A stretch of 64,000 bases of DNA from Desulfofarcimen acetoxidans DSM 771 (GCF_000024205.1 NC_013216.1:310001-374000); one strand, 5' to 3'. Positions 10,943 to 20,977 are shown, numbered from the stretch's first letter. Numbers and translations: made by a program. The notes: generated from the letters alone by a model not told the origin.

Positions 10943-11443
10943 ATGGCAGCGATTGATCCCAATAAGCTGGAGCTCTCTGAGAAGATTGTATACATTAACC
11001 GTGTTGCTAAAGTAGTAAAAGGTGGACGCAGGTTTAGTTTTTCGGCACTTGTTGTAGTAGGTGATGGCAACGGTCACGTGGGAGCCGGGCTGGGCAAGGC
11101 CGGAGAGGTGCCGGAAGCTATTCGCAAAGGTATTGAGGATGCTAAGAAACATTTGATTCGGATTCCTCTGTCAGGCACGACGATACCGCATGAAGTAATA
11201 GGGCGGTTTGGCGCCGGCAGAGTTTTGCTGAAACCCGCTTCAGCCGGTACCGGTGTAATAGCCGGAGGCCCGGTTCGCGCGATTCTTGAGTTGGGCGGAG
11301 TAAGAGATATTCTTACCAAGTCGCTTGGCTCCAATAACGCAAACAATATGGTGCATGCTACTATGGCAGCTATTGAGAGTTTGAAAACACCTGAAGAAGT
11401 TGCCCGTAGCAGGGGGAAAACACTGGAAGAACTGCTAAGTTAG
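10943..11443 (+). CDS. rpsE: 30S ribosomal protein S5
   Basis: S5 takes part in decoding accuracy and mRNA unwinding. ATG 10943 gives 166 residues; a longer frame from 10841 would overlap rplR by 80 bases and is not credible. The N-terminal double-stranded-RNA-like domain ([24 protein letters not shown]) and the C-terminal [14 protein letters not shown] segment are typical. Confidence 0.97.
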   Translation: MAAIDPNKLELSEKIVYINRVAKVVKGGRRFSFSALVVVGDGNGHVGAGLGKAGEVPEAIRKGIEDAKKHLIRIPLSGTTIPHEVIGRFGAGRVLLKPASAGTGVIAGGPVRAILELGGVRDILTKSLGSNNANNMVHATMAAIESLKTPEEVARSRGKTLEELLS

Positions 11444-11454
11444 GGGGGAAGGCT

Positions 11455-11634
11455 GTGGCCGACTTAAAGATTACCTTGGTCAGAAGTTGCATCGGCAGGC
11501 CTCAGAAACAGCGGGACAACGTGAGAGCCCTTGGTTTGAGGAAGCTGAACAGTAGTGTAGTAAAAAAAGATACACCTATCGTACGAGGTATGATTAATAA
11601 GGTTTCCCATTTATTAAAGATTGAAGAAGTATAG
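11455..11634 (+). CDS. rpmD: 50S ribosomal protein L30
   Basis: A 59-residue frame from GTG 11455 to TAG 11634 encodes L30: [20 protein letters not shown] at the start, then [16 protein letters not shown] and [28 protein letters not shown] precedes the start. It lies between rpsE and rplO where Firmicutes carry rpmD. Confidence 0.96.
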   Translation: MADLKITLVRSCIGRPQKQRDNVRALGLRKLNSSVVKKDTPIVRGMINKVSHLLKIEEV

Positions 11635-11646
11635 GGGGTGTAAGCG

Positions 11647-12087
11647 TTGTTTTTACATGAAATAAAGCCTAACCCCGGCGCCAGAAAAGAACCTAAGCGC
11701 AAAGGGCAGGGCATAGGTTCCGGTAACGGAAAGACTGCCGGGCGCGGACACAAAGGACAGAACGCCCGTTCCGGCGGTGGTGTAAGGCCCGGTTTTGAAG
11801 GTGGTCAAATGCCTTTACAGCGTCGCCTGCCTAAAAGAGGTTTTAATAATATTTTTGCTAAAGAAATTGCCGCTATCAATGTAGACGATTTGAACCGTTT
11901 TGAAAACGGTGAAACAATAACACCTGAAATGTTAAAAGAGTGCCGGCTGATCAGAAAATTTAAGGACGGCGTAAAAATATTGGGGCATGGAGAATTAAAA
12001 AAGTCACTTACTGTACAGGCAAATGCTTTTAGTAAAGCTGCTGTTGAGAAGATTGAGGCAGCCGGCGGCAAAGCAGAGGTGATTTAA
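11647..12087 (+). CDS. rplO: 50S ribosomal protein L15
   Basis: L15 is a late 50S assembly protein. The 146-residue product starts at TTG 11647 ([21 protein letters not shown]) after AGGGGGTG. The glycine-rich RNA-binding region [35 protein letters not shown] is typical. Confidence 0.96.
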   Translation: MFLHEIKPNPGARKEPKRKGQGIGSGNGKTAGRGHKGQNARSGGGVRPGFEGGQMPLQRRLPKRGFNNIFAKEIAAINVDDLNRFENGETITPEMLKECRLIRKFKDGVKILGHGELKKSLTVQANAFSKAAVEKIEAAGGKAEVI

Positions 12088-12088
12088 T

Positions 12089-13354
12089 TTGCTAAATGGC
12101 CTGCAGAGCGCTTTTAAAATAGGTGAACTGCGCAATAAGCTTCTTTTTACACTGGCTATGTTATTTGTCTTTCGGTTGGGAGCGCACATACCCGTACCCG
12201 GTGTAAATCCCTCGGTTATAGCTGATTTAATTAAAAGCGGTGCGCTATTCGGATTCTTTGATGTAATTTCCGGTGGTGCTTTTAAGAACTTTTCTATACT
12301 GGCTATGAGTATCACACCGTATATTAACGCATCAATTATTATGCAGCTTTTAACGGTTGTCATACCCCATTTGGAAAAATTAGCTAAAGAGGGCGAGGAA
12401 GGCAGGCGTAAAATTACCCAGATTACTCGTTACACCACTGCTGTTTTAGCCTTCATTCAGGGTATAGGAATGGTTTTTGCCCTTCGCAATAAAGGAATTC
12501 TGTTGCACCCCAATGTCACCTCATATCTTACGGTGGCCATAAGCCTAACGGCTGGCACGGTATTTCTGATGTGGCTAGGCGAACAAATAACGGAAAAGGG
12601 CATCGGTAACGGTATATCACTATTGATTTTTGCCGGTATAGTATCCAGAGTTCCTGCCGGAATTGTAAATATCGTACAGTATTTTAAAACAGGAACTATT
12701 AATATATTCAGTGTACTAGGCTTAATAATCATAGGTGCGGCGGTAATTGCGGCTATCGTGGCAGTACAGGAAGGGCAAAGGAGAATCCCGGTTCAGTACG
12801 CTAAGCGTGTGGTAGGTCGCCGGGTATATGGCGGTCAAACAACACATATACCTTTAAAAGTGAACCAGGCAGGTGTTATACCTGTAATCTTTGCTTCATC
12901 AATTCTTTTGTTCCCGCAAACAGTTGCTGGCTGGTTTGCAGGTCACGCGGTGGCTGATTGGTTTTTAAGCGTCTTTACGTGGGGCAGTTTCTTGCATACA
13001 GTTTTCTACGCTCTCTTAGTTATTGGCTTCACTTATTTTTATACGGCTGTAATTATGAATCCGATTGACATTGCCGATAACATAAAAAAATATGGCGGGT
13101 TCATACCCGGACTAAGACCGGGAAGGCCAACAGCCGAGTATATTGGCCGGGTGATGAGCAGAGTCACTTTGGCCGGAGCAGTATTTTTAGCTATAATTGC
13201 TATATTGCCTAACTTTGTACTGCTGGCTACCAGAATACCGAATATCTATTTCGGAGGCACGGCGCTTCTAATTGTTGTGGGCGTAGCTTTAGATACCATG
13301 AAACAGGTTGAATCACACCTGTTAATGAGGAGCTACCAGGGTTTTATAAAATAA
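12089..13354 (+). CDS. secY: Protein translocase channel subunit SecY
   Basis: SecY forms the membrane channel for protein export with SecE and SecG. The 421-residue product has about ten hydrophobic segments, the plug region after the first segment (HIPVPGVNP), and the cytoplasmic loop with QEGQRRIPVQYAKR. It starts at TTG 12089, one base after the rplO stop, with AGAGGTG as site. adk, usually the next gene, is absent here; map follows directly. Confidence 0.97.
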   Translation: MLNGLQSAFKIGELRNKLLFTLAMLFVFRLGAHIPVPGVNPSVIADLIKSGALFGFFDVISGGAFKNFSILAMSITPYINASIIMQLLTVVIPHLEKLAKEGEEGRRKITQITRYTTAVLAFIQGIGMVFALRNKGILLHPNVTSYLTVAISLTAGTVFLMWLGEQITEKGIGNGISLLIFAGIVSRVPAGIVNIVQYFKTGTINIFSVLGLIIIGAAVIAAIVAVQEGQRRIPVQYAKRVVGRRVYGGQTTHIPLKVNQAGVIPVIFASSILLFPQTVAGWFAGHAVADWFLSVFTWGSFLHTVFYALLVIGFTYFYTAVIMNPIDIADNIKKYGGFIPGLRPGRPTAEYIGRVMSRVTLAGAVFLAIIAILPNFVLLATRIPNIYFGGTALLIVVGVALDTMKQVESHLLMRSYQGFIK

Positions 13355-13373
13355 AGGTTTTTGAGAGGGCTTT

Positions 13374-14123
13374 ATGATTACATGCAAATCCGAAAGGGAG
13401 TTAATGTACATGCGGGAGGCCGGTAAAATTGCTGCTGAAGCACTGGCTAAATTAGCAGGTGCCGTGCAGCCCGGTGTTACTACAAAAGAACTCGACCGGC
13501 TGGCGGAGGAGTATATCAGAAGCTGTGGCGCAAGACCGGCATTTAAAGGTCTATATGGGTTCCCTGCTACTATCTGTTCGTCTGTGAATGAGGAAGTGGT
13601 GCATGGTATCCCTGGTTTAAGAAAGCTGGAAAACGGTGATATTATAAGTATAGACATTGGCACGGAGGTAAACGGTTATTTTGGGGATTGTGCGGTTACT
13701 TTGGCGGTAGGCAAGGTGTCCGATGAAGCCTGGCGGCTGATTAAGGTTACTGAGGAATCATTTTATGCCGGAATTGCCAAGGCCAAAATCGGCAACCGGC
13801 TCTCTGACATATCGAATGCTGTTCAGAAATATGTAGAGGAACATGGTTTTTCAGTTGTTCGTGATTATGTGGGCCATGGAATAGGAAGCAGCATGCACGA
13901 GGAACCTCAAGTACCTAACTTCGGTAAGCCGGGCCGGGGGCCCAGGTTGCAGGCTGGCATGACATTAGCAATAGAACCTATGGTAAATATGGGTACTTAT
14001 GAAGTGCGTACTTTACCCGATAATTGGACAGTAGTTACCAAGGACCGTAAACTGTCGTCACATTATGAGCATACCATAGCTATTACTGATAATGAGCCTG
14101 AGATATTAACCAGGCTCAAATAA
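13374..14123 (+). CDS. map: Methionine aminopeptidase, type I
   Basis: Removes the initiator methionine from new proteins. The 249-residue product has the pita-bread fold ligands in order: D in [16 protein letters not shown] (two aspartates), H in [11 protein letters not shown] in AIEPMVNMG, and E in the YEHTIAIT segment. It follows secY after 19 bases with GAGAGG ahead of the ATG. The usual adk between them is missing. Confidence 0.97.
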   Translation: MITCKSERELMYMREAGKIAAEALAKLAGAVQPGVTTKELDRLAEEYIRSCGARPAFKGLYGFPATICSSVNEEVVHGIPGLRKLENGDIISIDIGTEVNGYFGDCAVTLAVGKVSDEAWRLIKVTEESFYAGIAKAKIGNRLSDISNAVQKYVEEHGFSVVRDYVGHGIGSSMHEEPQVPNFGKPGRGPRLQAGMTLAIEPMVNMGTYEVRTLPDNWTVVTKDRKLSSHYEHTIAITDNEPEILTRLK

Positions 14124-14165
14124 GGCTATGAATGTGATAATTGTGCAGGGGGGTTTCACTTATAA

Positions 14166-14447
14166 ATGAGTGGTAAACTCAAAATCGGCCAATTAGTTCA
14201 GTCAGTATCAGGCCGGGATGCGGGTAAATACTACTTGGTTTGGGATGTGGCAGATACATCCAGAGCCTTATTAGTGGATGGACTGGGACGCAAAGCAGAC
14301 CGTCCAAAAAAGAAAAATGTGAAACACCTAAAGGCATACCCTGTTATTATAGATGAGATAGAAAAAGAACTTCTTGCGGGCCAAAGAGTGTCTGACTTAG
14401 AGGTGCATAAGGCTCTAGAGATCTTAATAAAGAACCGAACTCGATAA
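14166..14447 (+). CDS. KOW-domain RNA-binding protein (L14e-like)
   Basis: The 93-residue product begins with a KOW-type segment ([23 protein letters not shown]) and a basic stretch [20 protein letters not shown], a pattern seen in small L14e-like RNA-binding proteins. Such genes lie between map and infA in many Firmicutes; their function is not known. The start ATG 14166 follows a GGGGGG stretch 12 bases upstream. It is likely co-transcribed with infA, 49 bases away. Confidence 0.85.
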   Translation: MSGKLKIGQLVQSVSGRDAGKYYLVWDVADTSRALLVDGLGRKADRPKKKNVKHLKAYPVIIDEIEKELLAGQRVSDLEVHKALEILIKNRTR

Positions 14448-14496
14448 AAGCCATGCAAAAAGTTTTTTCGTAAGTAAGGGGGTTGGGTTAGAACTA

Positions 14497-14715
14497 ATGT
14501 CAAAGCAAGATGTAATCGAAGTTGAAGGTAAAGTTATTGAGCCGCTGCCCAATGCAATGTTCCGAGTTGAATTAGATAACGGACATAAAGTGCTGGCACA
14601 TGTATCTGGAAAAATAAGAATGAATTTTATCAGAATCCTGGCAGGGGATAGGGTGATGGTTGAGTTGTCACCATATGATCTTACCAGGGGGCGGATTATC
14701 TACAGGTATAAATAA
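14497..14715 (+). CDS. infA: Translation initiation factor IF-1
   Basis: IF-1 is an OB-fold protein that binds the ribosomal A site at initiation. The 72-residue product has the family sequence ([52 protein letters not shown]). AAGGGGGTTGGG precedes ATG 14497. Confidence 0.97.
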   Translation: MSKQDVIEVEGKVIEPLPNAMFRVELDNGHKVLAHVSGKIRMNFIRILAGDRVMVELSPYDLTRGRIIYRYK

Positions 14716-14745
14716 GTATATTAACCCGTCAAGGGAGGGGTTACA

Positions 14746-14859
14746 GTGAAAGTAAGAAGCTCAGTTAAAGCCATATGCGAAAAGTGTAAGATTATTCGTA
14801 GAAAAGGCAAAGTCATGGTTATATGTGACAACCCCAAACACAAGCAGGTTCAGGGGTAG
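14746..14859 (+). CDS. rpmJ: 50S ribosomal protein L36
   Basis: A 37-residue frame from GTG 14746 to TAG 14859 encodes L36 in its zinc-binding form: [15 protein letters not shown], then [21 protein letters not shown], with ligands C11, C14, C27 and H32. GGGAGGGG precedes the start. It sits between infA and rpsM as expected. Confidence 0.97.
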   Translation: MKVRSSVKAICEKCKIIRRKGKVMVICDNPKHKQVQG

Positions 14860-14880
14860 AAACGGAGGTGCAATGCTTAT

Positions 14881-15252
14881 ATGGCCAGAATTGCTGGTGT
14901 TGACCTGCCCAGGGAAAAACGTGTGGAAATAGGTTTAACTTATATATATGGCATCGGTAAAAAGACATCGCAGAAAATCATCGAGAAAACCGGGGTTAAC
15001 CCGGATACACGTATTCGTAACTTAACTGAAGATGAAATAAACAAGTTAAGAGAAGAAATTGAAAAGAACTGTAAAATTGAGGGTGACTTGAGACGTGAAA
15101 TTGCTTTAAATATTAAGCGTCTAATCGAAATAGGCTGCTACCGAGGCCTTCGTCACCGTCGTGGGTTGCCGGTACGTGGGCAGAAAACTAAAACCAATGC
15201 CCGTACTCGCAAAGGCCCGAAGAGGACAGTAGGCGTACGCAGAAAAAAGTAG
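14881..15252 (+). CDS. rpsM: 30S ribosomal protein S13
   Basis: S13 contacts the P-site tRNA and forms bridges to the 50S. The 123-residue product begins [25 protein letters not shown] and ends in the basic tail [28 protein letters not shown] precedes ATG 14881. Confidence 0.97.
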   Translation: MARIAGVDLPREKRVEIGLTYIYGIGKKTSQKIIEKTGVNPDTRIRNLTEDEINKLREEIEKNCKIEGDLRREIALNIKRLIEIGCYRGLRHRRGLPVRGQKTKTNARTRKGPKRTVGVRRKK

Positions 15253-15269
15253 CGTAGGGGGGATAAGAT

Positions 15270-15659
15270 GTGGCTCGACGCACAGTAAGAACCAAACGTC
15301 GTGAACGAAAAAATATAGAGCAAGGTGTTGCCCATATTAAGTCGACCTTTAATAATACTATCGTAACCATAGCCGATATTAAAGGAAATGCTATTTCATG
15401 GGCTAGCGCGGGTGGCGTTGGTTTTAAAGGTTCCCGTAAGAGTACGCCATTTGCCGCTCAACTTGCAGCTGAAACAGCAGCTAAAGCTGCCATGGAACAT
15501 GGCTTGAAAGAAGTTGAAGTAATGGTTAAGGGCCCCGGAGCCGGAAGAGAAGCAGCTATTCGCTCATTGCAGGCAGCCGGTTTAGAAGTAAACCTTATAA
15601 AAGATGTTACTCCTATTCCGCATAATGGCTGTCGTCCACCGAAGCGCCGGAGAGTCTAA
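15270..15659 (+). CDS. rpsK: 30S ribosomal protein S11
   Basis: S11 lies on the 30S platform. The 129-residue product starts at GTG 15270; an out-of-frame ATG overlaps at 15268. Family motifs: [31 protein letters not shown] and the C-terminal [18 protein letters not shown]. Site: AGGGGGG. Confidence 0.97.
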   Translation: MARRTVRTKRRERKNIEQGVAHIKSTFNNTIVTIADIKGNAISWASAGGVGFKGSRKSTPFAAQLAAETAAKAAMEHGLKEVEVMVKGPGAGREAAIRSLQAAGLEVNLIKDVTPIPHNGCRPPKRRRV

Positions 15660-15678
15660 AGGAGGAATCAACCAAACT

Positions 15679-16305
15679 ATGGCAAGATATACAGGCCCTC
15701 AATGTAAACTTTGTCGCCGTGAAGGCTTGAAGTTATATTTAAAAGGTGACCGTTGTTACTCTGACAAGTGCGCCATTGATCGGAGAAGTTATCCTCCCGG
15801 CCAACACGGGCAATCCAGACGAAAAGTGTCTGAGTACGGTACACAGCTCAGAGAAAAACAAAAAGTGCGCCGTATCTACGGTGTGCTGGAGAAGCAATTC
15901 CGTACCTATTTTGACAGAGCCGATCGCCAGCAGGGTATTACCGGTGAAAACCTGCTCCGGCTTTTAGAAAGACGTATGGACAATGTAATATTCCGTATGG
16001 GTTTAGGTGCATCAAGAGTGGAAGCAAGACAGCTGGTAACTCACGGTCACTTTACTGTTAACGGCAGAAAAGTTGATATACCGTCATTCCTGGTAAAAGT
16101 CGGCGATGTAATCGGCATTCGGGAAGGCAGCAAAGATTCTCCCAGGATAAAGGAATTAATGGAACGGGCAGCAGAAAAGACACGTCCGGCATGGCTGGAA
16201 TATGACAGTGACGCGGCTCAGGGCAGGATTGTAGCATTGCCGAGGCGGGATGAAATTGACGCACCGGTTCAGGAACACCTGATTGTAGAACTCTACTCCA
16301 GGTAA
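15679..16305 (+). CDS. rpsD: 30S ribosomal protein S4
   Basis: S4 is a primary 16S-binding protein and a likely autoregulator of its operon. ATG 15679 gives 208 residues ([16 protein letters not shown]); a longer in-frame extension would overlap rpsK. The N-terminal zinc finger is present (C9, C12, C26, C31) and the S4 RNA-binding domain covers [15 protein letters not shown] to [22 protein letters not shown] lies at the rpsK stop. Confidence 0.97.
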   Translation: MARYTGPQCKLCRREGLKLYLKGDRCYSDKCAIDRRSYPPGQHGQSRRKVSEYGTQLREKQKVRRIYGVLEKQFRTYFDRADRQQGITGENLLRLLERRMDNVIFRMGLGASRVEARQLVTHGHFTVNGRKVDIPSFLVKVGDVIGIREGSKDSPRIKELMERAAEKTRPAWLEYDSDAAQGRIVALPRRDEIDAPVQEHLIVELYSR

Positions 16306-16358
16306 GTCGGCGGTCTGATACAGGCAAATCCGGCTAAAGGAGGGTTATCGAAAGAAGT

Positions 16359-17306
16359 ATGCAAATTGAGAAACCACGTATTGAGTGTGTTGAAACAAAT
16401 GAAGACAATACTTACGGTAAATTTATCGTTGAACCGCTGGAGAGGGGATACGGTATTACGCTGGGTAATTCCTTACGGCGTATATTGCTTTCCTCTTTGC
16501 CAGGGGTGGCGGTAACTTCGGTAAAAATCGATGGAGTCTTACATGAGTTTTCAACCGTGCCGGGGGTTAGAGAAGACGTTACCGACATTATCCTGAATCT
16601 GAAAAGCCTGCGTTTGAAAATGCATGGCGAAGCTGATGAAAAAATCTTACGGATAGAAGCTCAGGGTGAAGGTGAAGTGAGGGCCGGTGACATAGTTCCT
16701 GACAGTGACGTGGAAATATTAAATCCGGATATGTACATTGCTACCCTGGCTGCTAACGGTCGTCTATCTATGGATATAACTATTGCGAGAGGTAGGGGCT
16801 ATTTTTCGGCTGAACGAAATAAGAAGGGTGAGCCGATAATAGGTGTTATACCGATAGATTCTATCTTTACACCTGTCTATAAAGTAAATTATTCAGTGGA
16901 AAATACACGTGTCGGTCAGCGTACTGATTATGACAAACTTTCTATTGAGATATGGACAGACGGAAGTATTCATCCTGATGAAGCAGCCAGTCTGGCAGCT
17001 AAAATTATGAGTGAACATCTGCAGTTATTTATAGGACTGACTGAAGAAACCAAAGATGTTGAAATAATGGTGGAAAAAGAAGAAGAGAAAAAAGATAAGA
17101 TCATGGAAATGACTATTGAAGAACTCGATCTTTCTGTTCGCTCATATAATTGCCTGAAGAGAGCATGTATTAATACAGTAGAAGAATTGATTCAACGTAA
17201 CGAAGAAGATATGATGAAAGTTAGAAACCTGGGTAAAAAGTCATTGGAAGAGGTTATTCAAAAACTCAATGAACTAGGTGTGTCCTTGAAGGAATCTGAA
17301 GAGTAA
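16359..17306 (+). CDS. rpoA: RNA polymerase alpha subunit
   Basis: Scaffold for core polymerase assembly and contact point for UP elements and activators. The 315-residue product has the N-terminal dimerisation domain ([20 protein letters not shown], about 30-50) and the C-terminal DNA-binding domain after residue ~245 ([39 protein letters not shown]). AAAGGAGGG precedes ATG 16359. Confidence 0.98.
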   Translation: MQIEKPRIECVETNEDNTYGKFIVEPLERGYGITLGNSLRRILLSSLPGVAVTSVKIDGVLHEFSTVPGVREDVTDIILNLKSLRLKMHGEADEKILRIEAQGEGEVRAGDIVPDSDVEILNPDMYIATLAANGRLSMDITIARGRGYFSAERNKKGEPIIGVIPIDSIFTPVYKVNYSVENTRVGQRTDYDKLSIEIWTDGSIHPDEAASLAAKIMSEHLQLFIGLTEETKDVEIMVEKEEEKKDKIMEMTIEELDLSVRSYNCLKRACINTVEELIQRNEEDMMKVRNLGKKSLEEVIQKLNELGVSLKESEE

Positions 17307-17319
17307 GGGGGGAATACGG

Positions 17320-17658
17320 ATGGGATACCGCAAGTTGGGGTTGCTTTCCAGTCATAGAAGAGCAATGTTTCGTAGTTTGGTAACTTCACTTTTAGATAAA
17401 GAAAAAATTACAACTACAGAGGCCAGAGCTAAGGAAATCAGGCGTATTGCTGAGAAGCTGATCACCCTGGGTAAGCGCGGCGACCTGGCTGCCCGCCGGC
17501 AGGTATTGCAGTATGTTTGGGACGAAAAAGTCGTAGGTAAACTTTTTGACACTATTGCTCCTAAATATTCTGAGAGGCAAGGCGGTTATACCAGAATAAT
17601 TAAGCTGGGTGCCAGACGTGGTGACGCGGCAGATATGGTAATACTGGAACTCGTATAA
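17320..17658 (+). CDS. rplQ: 50S ribosomal protein L17
   Basis: L17 lies near the tunnel exit. The 112-residue product starts [25 protein letters not shown], with the family RRAM..SL segment, and ends [22 protein letters not shown] precedes ATG 17320. It ends the alpha operon proper, but the ECF genes follow after only 16 bases. Confidence 0.97.
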   Translation: MGYRKLGLLSSHRRAMFRSLVTSLLDKEKITTTEARAKEIRRIAEKLITLGKRGDLAARRQVLQYVWDEKVVGKLFDTIAPKYSERQGGYTRIIKLGARRGDAADMVILELV

Positions 17659-17674
17659 TTAGTATCGGTTTATT

Positions 17675-18508
17675 TTGCAGAAGGTATTGTTTCAACTGAA
17701 TGACCTTTGCTTTAGTTACTTCCAAAGGACTATCGAAAAACAGGTTCTAAATTTTATTAATAAGCAAGTCCGTGCAGGTGAATATTTGGCTTTGATTGGC
17801 GGGAATGGTTCGGGGAAAACCACTCTGGCCAAACACCTAAACGGGTTGTTGCTTCCTACGAGCGGAAGTTTGGCGGTTGACGGTATGGACACGGCCAATC
17901 AAAATAATCTGTTAGCAGTCAGACAAACAGTAGGTATGGTGTTTCAGAATCCCGACAACCAGATAGTTGCGTCAGTTGTAGAAGAAGATGTAGCTTTTGG
18001 TCCGGAAAATTTGGGAGTAGATGCGGCCGAAATTAAACAAAGGGTAGTAATGGCTTTAGAAACTGTTGGATTGGCAGGCTATCGCAACTTCACACCTGAT
18101 TTTCTGTCAGGTGGTGAAAAGCAGAGATTAGCCTTAGCCGGGGTACTGGCTATGAAACCAAAATGCTTGGTTTTAGACGAGGCTACTTCTATGCTGGATT
18201 GTGCGGGTCGCTATCGTTTATTGAAAATAATATCCAATCTGCACAAGGAAACAGGTTTAACAGTTGTAAATATAACGCACGATATGAACGAGGCAGCCTT
18301 GTCAGATAGGATATGGGTTTTAAACAAGGGCCAAATAATACTGGACGGGCCGCCGAGAAAAGTTTTTCAACAAAGAGAACTTTTGCACGAATGCGGCTTG
18401 GATCTTCCTGATATACCTGAGATTTGCCGGAGGCTGAGTATTTCCGGGCTAGCTGTACCTTTAGATTTGCTTGACTCAGAGGATCTGGTGAATTATCTAT
18501 GTCAATAA
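17675..18508 (+). CDS. ecfA1: ECF transporter ATPase A1
   Basis: One of two ATPases energising a shared ECF module that serves several vitamin- or metal-specific S components. The 277-residue product has Walker A GGNGSGKTT (about 42-50), the ECF-type Q-loop VFQNPDNQIVASVVEEDVAFGPENLG, LSGGEKQRLALAG and Walker B CLVLDEAT. The TTG start at 17675 has no clear ribosome site, so it may be coupled to rplQ. No S component lies nearby. Confidence 0.92.
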   Translation: MQKVLFQLNDLCFSYFQRTIEKQVLNFINKQVRAGEYLALIGGNGSGKTTLAKHLNGLLLPTSGSLAVDGMDTANQNNLLAVRQTVGMVFQNPDNQIVASVVEEDVAFGPENLGVDAAEIKQRVVMALETVGLAGYRNFTPDFLSGGEKQRLALAGVLAMKPKCLVLDEATSMLDCAGRYRLLKIISNLHKETGLTVVNITHDMNEAALSDRIWVLNKGQIILDGPPRKVFQQRELLHECGLDLPDIPEICRRLSISGLAVPLDLLDSEDLVNYLCQ

Positions 18509-19350
18509 TAGAATTTTGTTCCGTAGATCAAATTTATCATGCCGGCACATCAATACAAAAGAAATCATTATCCGCTGTTAGTTTTAACGTTGAGCAGGGT
18601 GAAATGGTTGCGGTTGTCGGTGCTACCGGGTCAGGCAAGTCTACTTTAGTGCAACATATTAACGGTATTTTACTGCCTTATAAAGGCCAGGTACTGGTGA
18701 AAGGTGTAGCTACCTCAGAAAAAAAACACCGGCGTTCTCTTTGGCGTATGGTAGGTTTGGTATTTCAGTACCCGGAAAACCAACTTTTTGAAGATACAGT
18801 GTATAAAGATGTAGCATTTGGACCACGTAATCTCAAACTGCCTAATACTGAGGTTGATAGGCGTGTAAGATATGCACTTAAAAAGGTTGGTTTAGATTAT
18901 GAATTTATAAAAGACGAATCACCATTAAATTTAAGTGGTGGTCAAAAACGCCGGGTGGCAGTTGCCGGTGTTTTGGCTATTGAACCGGAAATCCTGGTAT
19001 TGGATGAGCCTACGGCGGGACTGGAACCGAGGGTTGCCATAGATCTGTTGCGTCACTTAAAGGAATTGCAATTAGAAAATAATACAACTGTGCTTATAGT
19101 CACTCACAATCTTAAAGAAGTTGCTTCGATGGTTGATAGAGTGCTTGTACTGCATCAGGCTAAGGTTCTTTTTAGCGGTACACCGCGTGAATTATATTCC
19201 AGATATTATAATCTGCCTGGTTCGGGTTTGGCTTTACCGCCTGCGTTAGAGCTGATGTTGGGATTAGAAAAACGCGGTAAAAAGGTGCGTACCGATGTTC
19301 TGACAATTGACGAAGCAGTGGCGGAAATATTGAAAGCGTGTAAAAAATAG
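18499..19350 (+). CDS. ecfA2: ECF transporter ATPase A2
   Basis: The partner ATPase, 283 residues, with Walker A GATGSGKST, Q-loop VFQYPENQLFEDTVYKDVAFGPRNL, signature LSGGQKRRVAVAG and Walker B ILVLDEPTAGLEP. It overlaps ecfA1 by 10 bases, so the two are made in equal amounts, as expected for a heterodimer. Confidence 0.93.
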   Translation: MSIIEFCSVDQIYHAGTSIQKKSLSAVSFNVEQGEMVAVVGATGSGKSTLVQHINGILLPYKGQVLVKGVATSEKKHRRSLWRMVGLVFQYPENQLFEDTVYKDVAFGPRNLKLPNTEVDRRVRYALKKVGLDYEFIKDESPLNLSGGQKRRVAVAGVLAIEPEILVLDEPTAGLEPRVAIDLLRHLKELQLENNTTVLIVTHNLKEVASMVDRVLVLHQAKVLFSGTPRELYSRYYNLPGSGLALPPALELMLGLEKRGKKVRTDVLTIDEAVAEILKACKK

Positions 19351-19367
19351 TACGTGGAGGATTAGTT

Positions 19368-20156
19368 TTGCGTGAGGGTATTTCTTTTGGCAGGTATTTG
19401 CCCGGCAATTCATTTATCCATTTTTTAGATCCACGGGCTAAACTTATTGCATCCTTATTTATAGGAGCATCCGTTTTTTTAGCTGAGAGCTGGTTTAAGC
19501 TTATAGCATTGTCAGTAATATCAATCGTAATTGTATATTTGTCGGAGATACAACCGAAAATAATTCTCAGAGCTTGGTCAGCTTTGTGGCTGTTTATGAT
19601 TTTTCTACTGATTTTTCAGTTACTGTTTACACCGGGCTCAATTATCATTAAGTGGGGTTGGTTCAAAGTTACGAGGGAGGGTATTAGCCTGGGTGGCATG
19701 TTGCTGTTGCGCATGACTCTGGTAATGACTCTTGCTTCTGTTCTAACTTTTACAACATCACCGGTGAGTATAGCCGGGGCTATGGAAATGCTTCTTCAGC
19801 CCTTAAAAAAAATAAAATTTCCGGTACATGAGCTTTCTTTAATGATGACTGTTGCCATTAGGTTTCTGCCTACTATTTATGGTGAGGCCGTGAGGATAAT
19901 TAACGCGCAGAAATCCAGGGGCGCTGCCGGTGGGCAAAGTGGTATAGCCGGAATATATAAGACTGTTATTCCCATTATAGTGCCGTTGTTTGCCGGTGTT
20001 TTTCGCAGGGCGGAAGAGCTTGCTCTGGCCATGGAGGCACGGTGCTATCATGGTGGTGAAGGACGCAGCAGTTATATTCAGTACAAATATAATAAAAAGG
20101 ATTATATTGTGATTAGTGTTGGTTTGTTGATACTATTCCTGGCGGTGTGGAAATAG
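19368..20156 (+). CDS. ecfT: ECF transporter transmembrane T subunit
   Basis: EcfT couples the ATPases to the substrate-binding S component. The 262-residue product has several hydrophobic segments and the two coupling-helix motifs near residues 180-225 (INAQKSRGA and LAMEARCYHGG; the second is ARC rather than the classic ARG). It starts at TTG 19368 after GGAGG. The module order A1-A2-T followed by truA is the standard Firmicutes one. Confidence 0.92.
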   Translation: MREGISFGRYLPGNSFIHFLDPRAKLIASLFIGASVFLAESWFKLIALSVISIVIVYLSEIQPKIILRAWSALWLFMIFLLIFQLLFTPGSIIIKWGWFKVTREGISLGGMLLLRMTLVMTLASVLTFTTSPVSIAGAMEMLLQPLKKIKFPVHELSLMMTVAIRFLPTIYGEAVRIINAQKSRGAAGGQSGIAGIYKTVIPIIVPLFAGVFRRAEELALAMEARCYHGGEGRSSYIQYKYNKKDYIVISVGLLILFLAVWK

Positions 20157-20174
20157 AACGGAGGCTGAGGCAGG

Positions 20175-20927
20175 ATTAACCGTGGTAGAAATATCAAAGT
20201 TATTTTAGCTTATGATGGCACAAATTATCACGGTTTTCAAATACAGAAGGGCAAGCGGTTGCCTACAATACAAGGTGTCTTGCAGCGGGAACTGAGCCAT
20301 TTGGCCAAGGAGACCATTACTGTTACAACTGCTGGACGTACAGACAGCGGTGTTCATGCCAGAGGTCAGGTTTTTAACTTTTTTACTGGCAATTGGCAAA
20401 TTCCTGTAGATCGTGTGATTTATGCCTTAAACAGTGTATTACCGCCTGATATAAGAGCGCTGTCGGCTGAAGAAGTGGATTTGGGTTTTCATGCCCGTTA
20501 TTCGGCTTTAGCTAAAACCTACTGCTATTATATAAGCAGAGATCAGATAGTATCCCCCTTTACCAGACTGTACAGTTATCAATACAACTATCCTCTGGAT
20601 TTGGATGATATGCGCCAGGCTGTTTTGCATATTACCGGAGAGCATGATTTCAAGTCCTTTATGGCCAGTGGCAGCCTGGTTAAATCAACAATAAGGACAA
20701 TCTATCAGATAGATTTAATAGAAAAAGATAAAATGCTTATCTTTACTTTTCGTGGCAATGGTTTTTTATATCACATGGTAAGAATCATTACAGGCACACT
20801 GCTTCAGGTTGGTACCGGTAAAATTCACTACAGTGAGATAGAAACAATACTAAAGAAATGTGATAGAAAATCGGCCGGCGCTACAGTGCCCGCCCTGGGT
20901 CTGTTTTTGGAGCGGGTGGAATACTGA
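20175..20927 (+). CDS. truA: tRNA pseudouridine synthase A with apparent ATT start
   Basis: TruA makes pseudouridine at positions 38-40 of tRNA anticodon arms. The catalytic aspartate is in AGRTDSGVHARG. The conserved N-terminal strand (NIKVILAYDGTNYHGFQIQ) is encoded from 20178 on, but the only codon after the in-frame stop at 20166 that can serve as a start ahead of it is ATT 20175, 10 bases after GGAGG at 20160-20164. The first standard in-frame start (TTG 20259) would remove the conserved strand. Either ATT is used, or the assembly has an error here. The rest of the 250-residue product is normal. Confidence 0.88.
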   Translation: MNRGRNIKVILAYDGTNYHGFQIQKGKRLPTIQGVLQRELSHLAKETITVTTAGRTDSGVHARGQVFNFFTGNWQIPVDRVIYALNSVLPPDIRALSAEEVDLGFHARYSALAKTYCYYISRDQIVSPFTRLYSYQYNYPLDLDDMRQAVLHITGEHDFKSFMASGSLVKSTIRTIYQIDLIEKDKMLIFTFRGNGFLYHMVRIITGTLLQVGTGKIHYSEIETILKKCDRKSAGATVPALGLFLERVEY

Positions 20928-20948
20928 TTATGTCGTTTGCAATCGGCC

Positions 20949-20977
20949 TTGACACTGGAAATCCTTTGTATTAAAAT
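20949..20977 (+). promoter_or_regulatory. SigmaA-type promoter of rplM-rpsI
   Basis: TTGACA at 20949-20954 and TAAAAT at 20972-20977 are separated by exactly 17 bases, a near-consensus housekeeping promoter. About 75 transcribed bases follow before rplM; this stretch has several GC-rich arms (ACCGGCAGTCC, GCCCCGTGTTGCCG) and may hold an L13-type autoregulatory leader, which I could not confirm. Confidence 0.75.

Noticed and set aside
1013-17580. Many minus-strand ORFs of 60-140 codons opposite ribosomal protein genes
   Set aside because: They mirror strongly conserved plus-strand genes, lack ribosome sites and have low-complexity, shadow-like translations.
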